From Acidimicrobiaceae bacterium (GTDB lineage Bacteria > Actinomycetota > Acidimicrobiia > Acidimicrobiales > Bog-793): DNA of 34,227 bases. The position numbers and the translations under genes were made by a program. Under the pieces are notes generated by a model. That model ran no database searches. It was not told the origin of the DNA and worked only from the letters and a program-made list of their open reading frames with translations. Location of the stretch: NCBI GenBank assembly GCA_003136185.1, contig PLDN01000043.1, positions 1 to 34,227 of the forward strand. The letters run 5' to 3'. Position 1 is the stretch's first letter. Each line of letters opens with the position of its first letter. Below are positions 7,851 to 16,547 of the stretch, piece by piece.

Positions 7851-10800
7851 CTAGGACTTTCGCTCCGAGCGCTGGATGGTGTCTACGATCCGGCCTAGTG
7901 CAGTGACGATGCGTGCGCCGCGGCGCTCGTAGCCGAGCTCCTGGGAGCCGATGGTGATGAGCTCCTCTCTGGTGCGCAATACCCCGTCGGACATGATCCA
8001 ACGCATGAACTTGACCAGTTCGTAGTCCGGGTACTCGGTGATCTGACGACCGTCGGGCCACCAGGGCCGCGGAAGGGTCCGCCCGACCTCCCGCGCCGCA
8101 GACATATCCGACGTTGTCACGTCTTCGACTGGCGGTTCGAGCAGCACCCCCTGGGGAGCGTCGACCAGCGAAGAAGGGCCATCGGACTCGCGTAGGGCGT
8201 CCTCGTACGCGACGACGGCGCGGGCCACTTCGCGCTCGCGGTGGCGGAACCAGTCGGTCGACCAGATGCGGTGGAACTTCCATCCGAGGCGCTCGAGATG
8301 GTCCTGGCGCAGACGGTCACGGTCGCGCGCGGTGGCCGAGGAGTGGTACATCACTCCATCGGCCTCGATGGCCAGCACATAGCGACCGGGCTGACTCGGA
8401 TGTTTGGCCGCGAAGTCGATCCAGTAGCCCGAGCAACCCACCTGGCACTCGAGGGAAAGCCCGGCCGCGCTCAGCTGTGACAGGACGTCTTGTTCGAAGG
8501 GGTTTAGCGGATCGCGATCGCGCTGACGCTCACCAAGATCGGTACCGCCAGACTCGGTGTAGAGCAAGTAGTCGCGTAGCATCCGGGCGCCATCGGCGTT
8601 GAGCCGGGCTGGGTCTAGATCAGCTGAAGAGAACGACGAGATGACCCCGATACGCGAGCGGGCCCGGGTGATGGCAACGTTCAACCGCCGCTCCCCGCCC
8701 TTCTGGTTGAGGGGCCCGAAGCGGTAAAGCATCCGCCCATCGGCGTTCTTGCCATACCCGATCGAAATCAGGATGGCGTCGCGCTCGTCACCTTGGACAC
8801 GCTCGAGGTTCTTCACAAAGAACTTCTCGGTGCCGTAGAAGACCTCGTTGAGATAGGCATCGAGGTCGGAGTCGACCTGGCGAGCCTGGCGCAATGCCTC
8901 ATTGATGCGCTCCATGTGCTTGATGCCCATGGTGATCACACCGAGGCTCTCGGTCGGCCGTTCGTGGGCGTGGGCGGCCACGGCATTCACCACCGCTTCC
9001 ACCTCGTCGGCCACCGACTGCTCCTGGCCGACTCGGCCGGGAACGAAGGGGACCAGTTGATGGGTGATGACGTCGCCCGTCTCAGCACCGGGGAACGTCG
9101 TGAGCGACCAGTCGTAGAGCTGGGGTTGGGCGTTGGAGAACGCGATAAGGCGCTCGTCCCGTGAGCGGTAGTGCCAGTTGAGCCGCTTGCTCCCGATCGG
9201 GGGTGGGAGCAACGCGCTCATGACGTCGAGCACCGACTCAAAGTCCTTCGACATCGAAGTAGCGGCCAGCTCGTCTTCGTCGTCCTCATCGTCGTCGGCG
9301 GCGCTACCCGAGGCGAAGAAGGCAGTCGGGGGGAGCTGGTGGGGGTCGCCGGCGACGACCGCCTGGCCTGCGCGCATGAGGGCGCCGACGGCGCTCTCGG
9401 GAGTGACCTGGGATGCCTCGTCGAAGATGACGACATCGAAGCAACGCTCGACGGGCAACACCTGAGATACCACAAGCGGGCTCATTGCCCAGCATGGCTT
9501 CAAGGCGGTGAGGACATGCGGCGCCTGTTGGAACAGGAGCCGTACCGGGACGTGGCGCCGCTTCTTGCCCGCTTCGTGGGTGACGAGTTGGGACTCTGTC
9601 GGGTAGGCGTCACGAGTGGCGATCACGTTCTCGGCGACGGCCCGGCGAATACGGGCTGGTGTCGTAGCGATGTGGCGCATGTCGGAGCTACGGAACTCCT
9701 CCACCGTCCTCGTGTAGGCGTCGCCGTCGAACGTGCCGATCTCAGGATCGGTCAAACTGACGGCGTCAAGGACGGACGACCGCCACACAAAGCGCAGGCA
9801 GGCGACAGACTGGTCGACAGCGAGGTTGCGGTCTTTGAGCTCGGACAAGAGACCAAGGAGGCCAGCCCCTTGCAGAGCCACTGTGAGGCGGTAGAGCTCG
9901 GGCAACTTGTAGAGCGTCTCTCGGTCGTTGATGAAGACCCGAAGGCGGTCCGCGAGTTGCTCAGGCCCAAGCTCTTCGAGCTCGCTCTGCCCGAGAGCGC
10001 GTTCGAGCTGATTCAGCTCGGCAAGCAGCTGGCCATAGGTACCCTCGGCGCCGACCAGGTCGGGCGGCAGTCGGGGGATCCCGCCGTCGGTGCAGACGGG
10101 CTGCCAGTCGGACAGCAGAGCTTTGGCTCCGACGAGGGCGCCGTACAACTGCGCGGCATTGCTCGAGTCATCCTTCGCGCACGCCTTGGCGGAGCGCGTG
10201 GCCGATCGGTATGCGCTGTCGAAGAGACGATGCCAGAGGCGTCCGAACCCGCCCTTTGTGGCAGGAGTGAGCGCCGCCAGCGTCGACTCGAAGTCGAGAG
10301 AAAAGACCGTCGGTTCGAAGCGGTCGAGCGCGCCAGATGCTCGGTGCAGCAGGTCGAGCGTTCGAGCCCAGTCAGCCACCGTGTCGGGCCGGGTGAGGCC
10401 GACTGTTGTCAAGGCACCTTCGATGCGCTGAGTGGCTTTGGGAAGCGTGTGCTGGGTGAAAGTCGTCATCGAATCCATCACGGCAGCGCCCTGCTCAGGA
10501 GTGGTAATCGACCCTTGGGTGAGAGCGGGCAGCCACGGACTATCCGTTGCCTCGATGGTGAGACCGCCCATGCCGACAAAGCGCTCGAGGTCGGCCTCGG
10601 CGGCCCGGAATGCCTCAGCGGTGAGTGAGCTCAACGCGCTCGCTCCGAGGCGCTCCTCGCTCTTGACCGAATCAACGACTCCGATCAATGCCGCCTGGAG
10701 CCCGTAGACGGAGATGCCCCACGGGGCGCGCGTTTGATGCAGCGCGGCGGTGCGGCGCACGAGGGCATCACGCCGACGCACGAGCTGCTCTTGTGCAATC

Positions 10801-11954
10801 ACCATGTCGGTCCGCGGCGCCGTGGCCGCGTCGGCCAGAGACTTGGCGAACTGCTGTGCGAGTTTGCCCTTTGCCCCGGGGCCGTCGTGGAGGTCCAGGA
10901 CCAAGTCGCCGAGTCCGACCTTTTCGAGCCGACTGAGCACGGCATCGATGGCGGCACGCTTTTCGGCCACGAAGAGGACGCGCTTGCCCCGCGCTGACAA
11001 GGTGGCGATCAGGTTGGCGATGGTCTGGGACTTGCCAGTACCCGGCGGACCGTCGACGACGAGGTCAGCTCCCGCCACGATCGCGTTGATGGCGTAGCTC
11101 TGAGAGGAGTCTGCGTCGAGGACCAAGAACTCGTCGGCCGGGGGAGTGAAGTCCGGTGCGCTGGGTGAGACCTCGCCGTGTCGATCACGCAGCTCTTGGC
11201 GAGCGCCCTCATCGCCGGCGATGGCACAGATGAGGGTATTGCGCAAGAGCAGGTCCTCAGCAGCCGCGAGGTCGTTGACCATTGGAAGCTTGGCGTAGCT
11301 GAAGTTGGCCAGCACGACCCGGCGGTCAACCCCGAAGCCGGCGATCTGCGCTCCTTCTTTGACCAGACGATCGAAGAGCGGGCCTGCATCGATTGGGTCG
11401 GCGTCGGGATCGATGAGATCGAGCAGGGTCTCGGACGAGATGCGGACTTCGAAGTCCTTAGCCAGGACGTGCAAGAGCGTGGGGTTGATCTCCCACTCCC
11501 CCGGGAGTGACAGCTCGAATTCTTCGGCAGCGCTGCCATGAGGGGAAAGGTGCGCCTGGCAGAGGAGCACCGGCGCGCAAGGAGTGAACGTACTTCTCGT
11601 GTTGGTCCAGGTCGCCATTCCCCAGGCTGCGAAGAGCGTGCGCAGTCCGCGCTCTTCGAAGTTCTCCTCGGCTCGTGCACGGATGGCCCTACCACGCCGC
11701 GCTGCCTGTGCTAGGAGGTCAGGCTCAAAGGCTTCCGAGAAGCGCAAGGTGTGACCAGCCAGCAGCTGCTCCCGTGCCACGTCGCCGGCGTCAGCCAGAT
11801 CCAAGGTCCCGGCTTTGAGGTCCCGATAACACAGCAGCGTGTTGCGCCCGGAGATGTCGATCAGTTGGCCCGTCCAGTCCTTGACGGCCCGGCTGATCCG
11901 CTTGCCAAGGGTCTCGTCGAACTCGCTTTCCGCCTGAGGTTGTGTGCCGTCCAT
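7851..11954 (-). CDS. DUF4011-SF1 helicase-Vsr-like nuclease fusion (Hhe-like defence protein)
   Basis: 1367 aa. The N-terminus is DUF4011-like (KDWTGQLIDISGRNTLLCYR, about 25-44). A superfamily 1 helicase core of the AAA_11/AAA_12 type follows: Walker A GPPGTGKS (302-309), Walker B FDEASQ (845 region), then DPHQLPPT and a C-terminal NVAITRARSRI motif. The last 200 residues (from about 1151, NPFEQDVL) hold a Vsr/MTES_1575-like endonuclease domain with EADG (E1197, D1199), HSS and a DRDR segment. This architecture, DUF4011-helicase-Vsr, corresponds to the single-gene antiphage system I recall being called Hhe. Such proteins are thought to translocate on and cut invading DNA. The start has AAGGGGGG about 5 nt upstream of ATG. 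It appears intact and full length. Confidence 0.9.
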   Translation of the reverse strand: MDGTQPQAESEFDETLGKRISRAVKDWTGQLIDISGRNTLLCYRDLKAGTLDLADAGDVAREQLLAGHTLRFSEAFEPDLLAQAARRGRAIRARAEENFEERGLRTLFAAWGMATWTNTRSTFTPCAPVLLCQAHLSPHGSAAEEFELSLPGEWEINPTLLHVLAKDFEVRISSETLLDLIDPDADPIDAGPLFDRLVKEGAQIAGFGVDRRVVLANFSYAKLPMVNDLAAAEDLLLRNTLICAIAGDEGARQELRDRHGEVSPSAPDFTPPADEFLVLDADSSQSYAINAIVAGADLVVDGPPGTGKSQTIANLIATLSARGKRVLFVAEKRAAIDAVLSRLEKVGLGDLVLDLHDGPGAKGKLAQQFAKSLADAATAPRTDMVIAQEQLVRRRDALVRRTAALHQTRAPWGISVYGLQAALIGVVDSVKSEERLGASALSSLTAEAFRAAEADLERFVGMGGLTIEATDSPWLPALTQGSITTPEQGAAVMDSMTTFTQHTLPKATQRIEGALTTVGLTRPDTVADWARTLDLLHRASGALDRFEPTVFSLDFESTLAALTPATKGGFGRLWHRLFDSAYRSATRSAKACAKDDSSNAAQLYGALVGAKALLSDWQPVCTDGGIPRLPPDLVGAEGTYGQLLAELNQLERALGQSELEELGPEQLADRLRVFINDRETLYKLPELYRLTVALQGAGLLGLLSELKDRNLAVDQSVACLRFVWRSSVLDAVSLTDPEIGTFDGDAYTRTVEEFRSSDMRHIATTPARIRRAVAENVIATRDAYPTESQLVTHEAGKKRRHVPVRLLFQQAPHVLTALKPCWAMSPLVVSQVLPVERCFDVVIFDEASQVTPESAVGALMRAGQAVVAGDPHQLPPTAFFASGSAADDDEDDEDELAATSMSKDFESVLDVMSALLPPPIGSKRLNWHYRSRDERLIAFSNAQPQLYDWSLTTFPGAETGDVITHQLVPFVPGRVGQEQSVADEVEAVVNAVAAHAHERPTESLGVITMGIKHMERINEALRQARQVDSDLDAYLNEVFYGTEKFFVKNLERVQGDERDAILISIGYGKNADGRMLYRFGPLNQKGGERRLNVAITRARSRIGVISSFSSADLDPARLNADGARMLRDYLLYTESGGTDLGERQRDRDPLNPFEQDVLSQLSAAGLSLECQVGCSGYWIDFAAKHPSQPGRYVLAIEADGVMYHSSATARDRDRLRQDHLERLGWKFHRIWSTDWFRHREREVARAVVAYEDALRESDGPSSLVDAPQGVLLEPPVEDVTTSDMSAAREVGRTLPRPWWPDGRQITEYPDYELVKFMRWIMSDGVLRTREELITIGSQELGYERRGARIVTALGRIVDTIQRSERKS

Positions 11955-12166
11955 CGCTGCCCCCCTTGTGGGTCTCCCGCCGCGGACTCCCGGTACGCCA
12001 GCGCAAGGTTACGACAGGGACGTCTCCAGCGGGATAGTGGACCACACCTTCGCGAGCGAGCAAGCCGGCGTGCCGGCGGCGGCCACTACGTCGACTATTC
12101 GAACTGGAGTGAGGTGTCCGGTGTACCCCAGAGGTGTCGGGCACGGCGGATCTACAGTTCGATGGC

Positions 12167-12985
12167 ATGGCCCGAACCTGCGTGTTCTGTGGAGGAACTC
12201 CGTTGACCCGGGAACACGTATTCCCGCGGTGGTTGGCCGGAGTCCTGCCCGAACAGGAACGGTGGCGAGGGCAGGACTTGGCGGTCGTCGGCAAGGAGTC
12301 GACTACGGCGGCCGGCCTGCCCACAACAACGCGGGAGATGGGAGAGCGGTTCACCGATTCGACAGTTTCTCGCGTTTGCGCGTCGTGCAACCACGGGTGG
12401 ATGAACGACCTCGAAGAGACATCGCGGTCCGAGCTGACGCTGCTCATCAAAGGTGACACAACCACCATGTCCATAGAGCAAGCCAGGTCGCTGGCGTTCT
12501 GGGTAGCCAAGACGTGTGTGATGGCGCAGCTCACTCATCCCGAGAGCGCCGCAACATCGCCGAGTCTGTACCACCTGATGTACCGGGATCGGATACCTCC
12601 TCCTGGGATGCGGATCTGGGCGCTCGCCACCGACACCGACGAGTGGAGCGTGCGCATGCAGCACGTCGGGCTCCTCTACGGAGATACGTCAACCCTGGAG
12701 TTCTCCGAGCCGTGCAACACGCATTCGACGACCATCGGACTCGGCAAGGTTGCGTTCTGCATTATGGCAACCACGGCCAGGTTGCCCCTTCCTTCGCTGG
12801 AGGACATTCCCCCGCTGAAGGCTGTCCGCCTCTGGCCGGACCCGTCACCGTTTCCGTGGAGTCGGACAAACCCCCTAGACGACGTCTCCCTCTGGATCGT
12901 CAGCGACCTGCTTCAGCTGTGGGTAGGTGATGACGACGACGACTTCTTGAACGCACTGATGGAAATTGGCCTTCGGAACATGTAG
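12167..12985 (+). CDS. HNH-like zinc-binding protein
   Basis: 272 aa from ATG 12167. The N-terminus has CVFCGG (C5, C8), then TREHVFPRWL with E16-H17, then VCASCNHGWMNDLE (C71, C74, N75, H76). A CxxC-EH-CxxCN arrangement is the signature of HNH/His-Me endonuclease-like folds with a structural zinc. The C-terminal 190 residues are not recognised, apart from a run of Asp residues near the end. An in-frame GTG at 12134 would add 11 residues of no evident value. It is the only plus-strand gene in the left island, read divergently from the helicase 212 bp away and convergent with the GHKL gene. No Shine-Dalgarno is evident. It is plausibly a defence endonuclease; activity is unproven. Confidence 0.8.
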   Translation: MARTCVFCGGTPLTREHVFPRWLAGVLPEQERWRGQDLAVVGKESTTAAGLPTTTREMGERFTDSTVSRVCASCNHGWMNDLEETSRSELTLLIKGDTTTMSIEQARSLAFWVAKTCVMAQLTHPESAATSPSLYHLMYRDRIPPPGMRIWALATDTDEWSVRMQHVGLLYGDTSTLEFSEPCNTHSTTIGLGKVAFCIMATTARLPLPSLEDIPPLKAVRLWPDPSPFPWSRTNPLDDVSLWIVSDLLQLWVGDDDDDFLNALMEIGLRNM

Positions 12986-13087
12986 GCGGATCAGGGAAGA
13001 ACCTTCTTGTTCACCGCGGCGGCTGAATCACCACTGGTAGCCGCCGGAGCACGATGGGAGGGATTGCTGAGGTTCTGGGCGAGCCCG

Positions 13088-15055
13088 TCAAGCGGGAGTT
13101 GGTGCCTGGGATACCGCCTCCACCGGGGGCTTCGGGAGGTACCGGCCGAGCACGTTTGTCAGCTCTGCCACGTCTTCGGGCTCGTAATCGAGATGCTCAC
13201 GATAGAAATGCAGCCTCCGGCGGTTCTCCTCCAGTACTTCGGCCCACCTTCGGACCCAGACCCTGTAGTTCCCACCCTCCGTATACAGGCCCGGCGGCTG
13301 CCCCGGCTTGTTCGACAGCTCCTCGACAACCTCATCGATGTCATCGCCGAGGAGCCAGAACTCCCACGTGACTTTGCTTGTGCGAAAGCGCTCGTCTCGG
13401 CTGACTGCTACCGCGTAGTTCGTGATCTGGCCCAGCTCTGTCTGCGAGAGGCGCACGCTCGGACGCTTCAGCTCGACAACGAGGTGCTCGCGGCGGTCGG
13501 CGAAGAACGCCGCTTTGGAGAGCATCAGGTCCACGATCCTCGTGTGCCCCTCGGTGTCGGTCACCGGCGCGTCAACCGACTCATCGGAACCAAGCAGAGC
13601 GTAGTGGGTCTCGAGAACCTTCGTCAGGCCCTGATCATCGACAGCCAGCGTGTAGGTTTCGCCGAACACCCAGGTCTTCCCGTTGGCCAAGATTCGGTGC
13701 AGCTCAGTTCGTTCGAGCAGGCGGTTCTTCTTGTCGAGATCGAACAGGATGTTCTCCAGGTCGTGAATGAACTGCAGCCGATCGGCGACGGTCTTGTTCA
13801 GGTAGATGATGGACGCCAACGTCGTGCGTTCGAGAAGATGGTCAAAGTCGGCGAGTTGCTGCGGCGTTAGGTCCAGAACCTCCTTGAGGACTCGGTGAAG
13901 GGCTCCGGGTGGCTGACCGAGCGCCTCTTTGATGAGTCGCAGCGAAAGCTTGGCAGCCTTCGGCTCCGTGGCAACGGCTGAGGCCGCTGTCGATGCTACG
14001 ACGTCAAAGACCTGGCGCTCTTGCGCCTCGGCCGGCGTGGTCGCCGGACCAGAGTACGGGTACACCTTCTGTGCTTTCCAACGTTCGATTTGCTCTGCTC
14101 GCCGATGGCTGACCAGTTCGTCCAGTACGCCACGAATCGCCTCGCGCGCGGCGTCGATGATCGGGACGAGAACAGGATGGCCGAATTCGCCCAGCAACAA
14201 CTCGTTCGCGTGGTGGGTGAACCCCGGCCAGACGAGATACGCCGTGTATCGGACACCGGGTGCACTCTCGATGCGATCGGTTATCTCATGGAGGGCCACG
14301 CCATCTCCATCGCAAAGGACGAGTGACGGTTCGATCGTCTTCGCCTCCAGCTTCCATTGCAGAAATCTCAGCACCGGTGTTCCGTGGTCCCCGCCAAGCG
14401 CCTCATCGAGTGGGATCTCGCGCTGATCCTCCAGGATCGTCATGGGGTCGAGCGGGGTGCCGTCAAACGTCACAGTCACTGACGGGAACTTGATGAGGTA
14501 GACGGCGAAGCGGGTGACTAGCCACTGCTGCGCCGCATCAGCAAGCAGGCGATGTGCGTGCTCGCGTGGCCGAGTGATGCGAACGACGGTTCCCGCGTTG
14601 CCACTGGCGATTGGCTCTGGATCACTGACGGTGAACTCCGAGCTGTCGAGCGTGCCTGTGACGATCGTGCGCTGGAGTGATCCATCGAACGTCTCGGCAA
14701 TGCTCGACCATTCCACCGTTGCTCCGACGGCGAATGCTCGAAAGCGCCCTGCCCCCTCTTTGCCGTGAAGCGGGCGCTTGCCGTTCTTGGACGACGGGCT
14801 CATCTTTTTCCACGACCCGCCAAGCTTTCGGAAGTCGCGGACCGCTTCGTCGTGTGTCATTCCATGACCGTCGTCGGCTAGCTGCACCGTCTCGACGCCC
14901 TCGAGGTCGGTTCGACCGATCGACACCGTGATCACCTCGGCCTCGGCGTCCAGAGCGTTCCAGATCAGCTCCGCGATTCCCGCCAGGGGCTGAGTCGGAC
15001 GTGCCAGGCGGTCAAACTGGTCGACATCGACTTGAACAACAAACCGCTCACTCAC
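13088..15055 (-). CDS. GHKL ATPase with C-terminal PD-(D/E)XK-like nuclease (paraMORC-like)
   Basis: 655 aa. The N-terminal GHKL/HATPase fold shows the N box (AELIWNALDA, E29 and N33), the G1 box DDGHGM (61-66) and the ATP-lid glycines GKEGAGRF (98-105), as in Hsp90, MutL and MORC ATPases. A long middle region includes a coiled or helical stretch (about 430-455). The C-terminus holds RIVDLML...VVELKRP (D509, E528, K530), a PD-(D/E)XK-type catalytic pattern. Prokaryotic MORC-like ATPases (paraMORC) are known in restriction-linked loci, where ATP-driven clamp closure is thought to control the nuclease. Here it stands alone, without an adjacent methylase or helicase partner in the same orientation. 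The start is GTG at 15055, just downstream of a TAGAAC box, so it may be leaderless. Confidence 0.82.
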   Translation of the reverse strand: MSERFVVQVDVDQFDRLARPTQPLAGIAELIWNALDAEAEVITVSIGRTDLEGVETVQLADDGHGMTHDEAVRDFRKLGGSWKKMSPSSKNGKRPLHGKEGAGRFRAFAVGATVEWSSIAETFDGSLQRTIVTGTLDSSEFTVSDPEPIASGNAGTVVRITRPREHAHRLLADAAQQWLVTRFAVYLIKFPSVTVTFDGTPLDPMTILEDQREIPLDEALGGDHGTPVLRFLQWKLEAKTIEPSLVLCDGDGVALHEITDRIESAPGVRYTAYLVWPGFTHHANELLLGEFGHPVLVPIIDAAREAIRGVLDELVSHRRAEQIERWKAQKVYPYSGPATTPAEAQERQVFDVVASTAASAVATEPKAAKLSLRLIKEALGQPPGALHRVLKEVLDLTPQQLADFDHLLERTTLASIIYLNKTVADRLQFIHDLENILFDLDKKNRLLERTELHRILANGKTWVFGETYTLAVDDQGLTKVLETHYALLGSDESVDAPVTDTEGHTRIVDLMLSKAAFFADRREHLVVELKRPSVRLSQTELGQITNYAVAVSRDERFRTSKVTWEFWLLGDDIDEVVEELSNKPGQPPGLYTEGGNYRVWVRRWAEVLEENRRRLHFYREHLDYEPEDVAELTNVLGRYLPKPPVEAVSQAPTPA

Positions 15056-15366
15056 GGCTGAGTTCTAGCAGGAGGGTGTGTCGCGGCACCCGCCTGCCGC
15101 TATCCCGCTGCTGGTGGACGGCACACAAGGCGCTGCGTCAGTACCTCGTGCGCAGTGCCGACATGGACCTGTCGAGGTCTGCTCCGCCACGTCCACGGTG
15201 GAGCGCCGTCCCCGCGGCAGCGCACCGGGGCCAACGACATCGTGCTTCAGATTCCGGTCGGTATTTAGGATCACACAGGGTCATCTCGATGAACGGCGGA
15301 CCCGGCTTCGCCGGAATCGGCGGGCGCCGATCACTGTTTTTGGTGAGGCCGGGGAGTTCACACCCA

Positions 15367-15388
15367 GGTCAGCCGCAAGCGGCTGACC
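15367..15388. terminator. Perfect 9-10 bp hairpin, possible terminator
   Basis: GGTCAGCCG and CGGCTGACC flank CAAG, giving a GC-rich stem with a four-base loop. No clear T tract follows on either strand, so factor-independent termination is uncertain. It lies in a gene-free region and could equally be a relic of an insertion sequence. Confidence 0.4.
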
Positions 15389-15537
15389 TCGTCGAGTTTC
15401 CCCGCTGCCGGGCCCGGCCTGTCAAGTGACACCGGCCCGCCACACGTGGCGGTCCTCGGCTCCGCCGGTCGCTTGACCGTCCTCGTCGTGTTCGCTGAAG
15501 AAAAGCGGTCAACCCATCGTGACCTGGTCCGCCAGGC

Positions 15538-15598
15538 GACATCGACACCGGTGTCGATGTCTGTGTCGATGTGCGTGTCGACTTCCGTGTCGACCTCG
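15538..15598. repeat. 24-bp perfect palindrome running into four 12-bp direct repeats (locus A)
   Basis: 15538-15561 is a perfect 24-bp inverted repeat centred on ACCGGT. From 15551 four 12-bp units follow: GTGTCGATGTCT, GTGTCGATGTGC, GTGTCGACTTCC, GTGTCGACCTCG. TGACCT lies upstream and CGCACCTTTGC follows at about 15602. The same arrangement recurs at 17182 and in shortened form at 21566, each ahead of a plus-strand gene. It is probably a protein-binding array (operator, oriT or replication iteron); the function is inferred. Confidence 0.7.
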
Positions 15599-15651
15599 AG
15601 AACGCACCTTTGCCCGGTTGCACTTCGGTCTCACGGAATCGCTGCGCTCGT

Positions 15652-15672
15652 GGTCTGTCGCTCAAATGGCTT
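15652..15672 (+). repeat. 21-bp inverted-repeat copy 1 flanking the 15.76-kb gene
   Basis: GGTCTGTCGC...AAATGGCTT here is identical over 21 bp to the reverse complement of 16526-16546. Both are followed by a G-rich run. The pair brackets the membrane-protein gene at 15757-16416. Confidence 0.7.
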
Positions 15673-15756
15673 CGGGGCGGTTGAGCGCGAGGGTGCCCCC
15701 TGTCCGTCTGCGCTCTCCAGCCCGCCTGGTGGTGGAGCCGTGGCATCATTTGTATC

Positions 15757-16416
15757 GTGAAGGTTCAGGCCCTCGATGCGGCCGATCGTCGTGGAGCAGT
15801 GTCTGGCTGGATCGTCGCCCCGTGTCTCTTTGTCGTCGCCGTGATCATTTCGCTGGCCCAATTTCTGGCGGCCACCCAGGCAGACCCAAATGAACCTGGT
15901 TCGCCTTCGTGGAGGCTGCTCCTGTTCATCGTCTGCGCCGGTATCGCAGGTCTCGCTGTGCTCATCTGGCCGGACGCTCGCCGGTGGTTCCTCGCCGCGC
16001 CATATGGCTTCGCGATCGTCGCGGTGACCCTGTTGACATCGTGGAGCACTGCAAATGGCCTTTACCTTTCTTCCCCTTCATACCTCCAGCACACCCCGGG
16101 GCCGCTGGCTACCGCTGGGGCCTTGCAGGCCCTTCGCTCCACAACGTGCGTGACGGTTCACGACAGCCCCGTACAGCTCCTGCCAACGCCGTATGAACGG
16201 TGCGCCGCCGCCGGGGAGGTGGACTACCAATATCCGACTAACTCGAACTGGAATCTCCCGTCCAGCGTCGGTCTGATCTTTCGCCCTGACGGGACGCAAC
16301 CTGAGACTCCCGACGTGTGCGTCAGACGCCTCAGCCACAACTGGTGGGCCGAGATGGGAAGCTACGGAGCCGGCCGCCCCTGTGCGCCCTTGTTCCAATT
16401 TGTTGGAGGAGGCTGA
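15757..16416 (+). CDS. Membrane protein of unknown function
   Basis: 219 aa. Three hydrophobic segments occupy about residues 18-40, 52-72 and 78-98. They are followed by a non-membrane C-terminal domain of about 110 residues with several Cys (STTCVTVHD, ERCAAAG, DVCVRRL, GRPCAP), which suggests an extracytoplasmic disulfide-bonded domain. I do not recognise the family. The start is GTG at 15757 without a Shine-Dalgarno. The gene lies just downstream of the locus-A 12-bp repeats and is bracketed by a 21-bp inverted repeat pair, so it may have moved as a unit or be controlled by those sequences. A role at the cell surface in transfer or exclusion is possible but not shown. Confidence 0.65.
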   Translation: MKVQALDAADRRGAVSGWIVAPCLFVVAVIISLAQFLAATQADPNEPGSPSWRLLLFIVCAGIAGLAVLIWPDARRWFLAAPYGFAIVAVTLLTSWSTANGLYLSSPSYLQHTPGPLATAGALQALRSTTCVTVHDSPVQLLPTPYERCAAAGEVDYQYPTNSNWNLPSSVGLIFRPDGTQPETPDVCVRRLSHNWWAEMGSYGAGRPCAPLFQFVGGG

Positions 16417-16525
16417 CCGCGGCGGTTCTCGAACCTCGGCTATCTCAGACAGCGCGTCTCGTGGCGGCCTCGAAGGCGACCCCGCTAGCGCCGAATCGGC
16501 ATCTGGGCGGCTTGGCCGACCCCCC

Positions 16526-16546
16526 AAGCCATTTGAGCGACAGACC
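16526..16546 (-). repeat. 21-bp inverted-repeat copy 2
   Basis: This is the reverse complement of 15652-15672, identical over 21 bp, about 870 bp away. It lies just beyond the 3' end of the minus-strand gene at 16548, in the short gap between converging genes. Confidence 0.7.
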
Positions 16547-16547
16547 G

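Larger units (their letters stand above)
15056..15756. other. Non-coding junction between defence island and transfer region
   Basis: About 700 bp without a credible gene. It contains a perfect hairpin at 15367-15388, a palindrome plus 12-bp repeats at 15538-15598, and one copy of a 21-bp repeat at 15652-15672. Part of it may be a remnant of a mobile element, but no transposase is recognisable. Confidence 0.5.

Noticed and set aside
1347-11954. DISARM or Mokosh system (PLD + helicase + methylase)
   Set aside because: The PLD protein is not paired with a DrmA/DrmB helicase or a DUF1998 protein. The helicase here is the DUF4011-Vsr type in a separate transcription unit with its own nuclease domain, and no kinase is present.
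15056-15430. Insertion-sequence transposase remnant
   Set aside because: Short frames here have no recognisable transposase motif; only a hairpin is visible.
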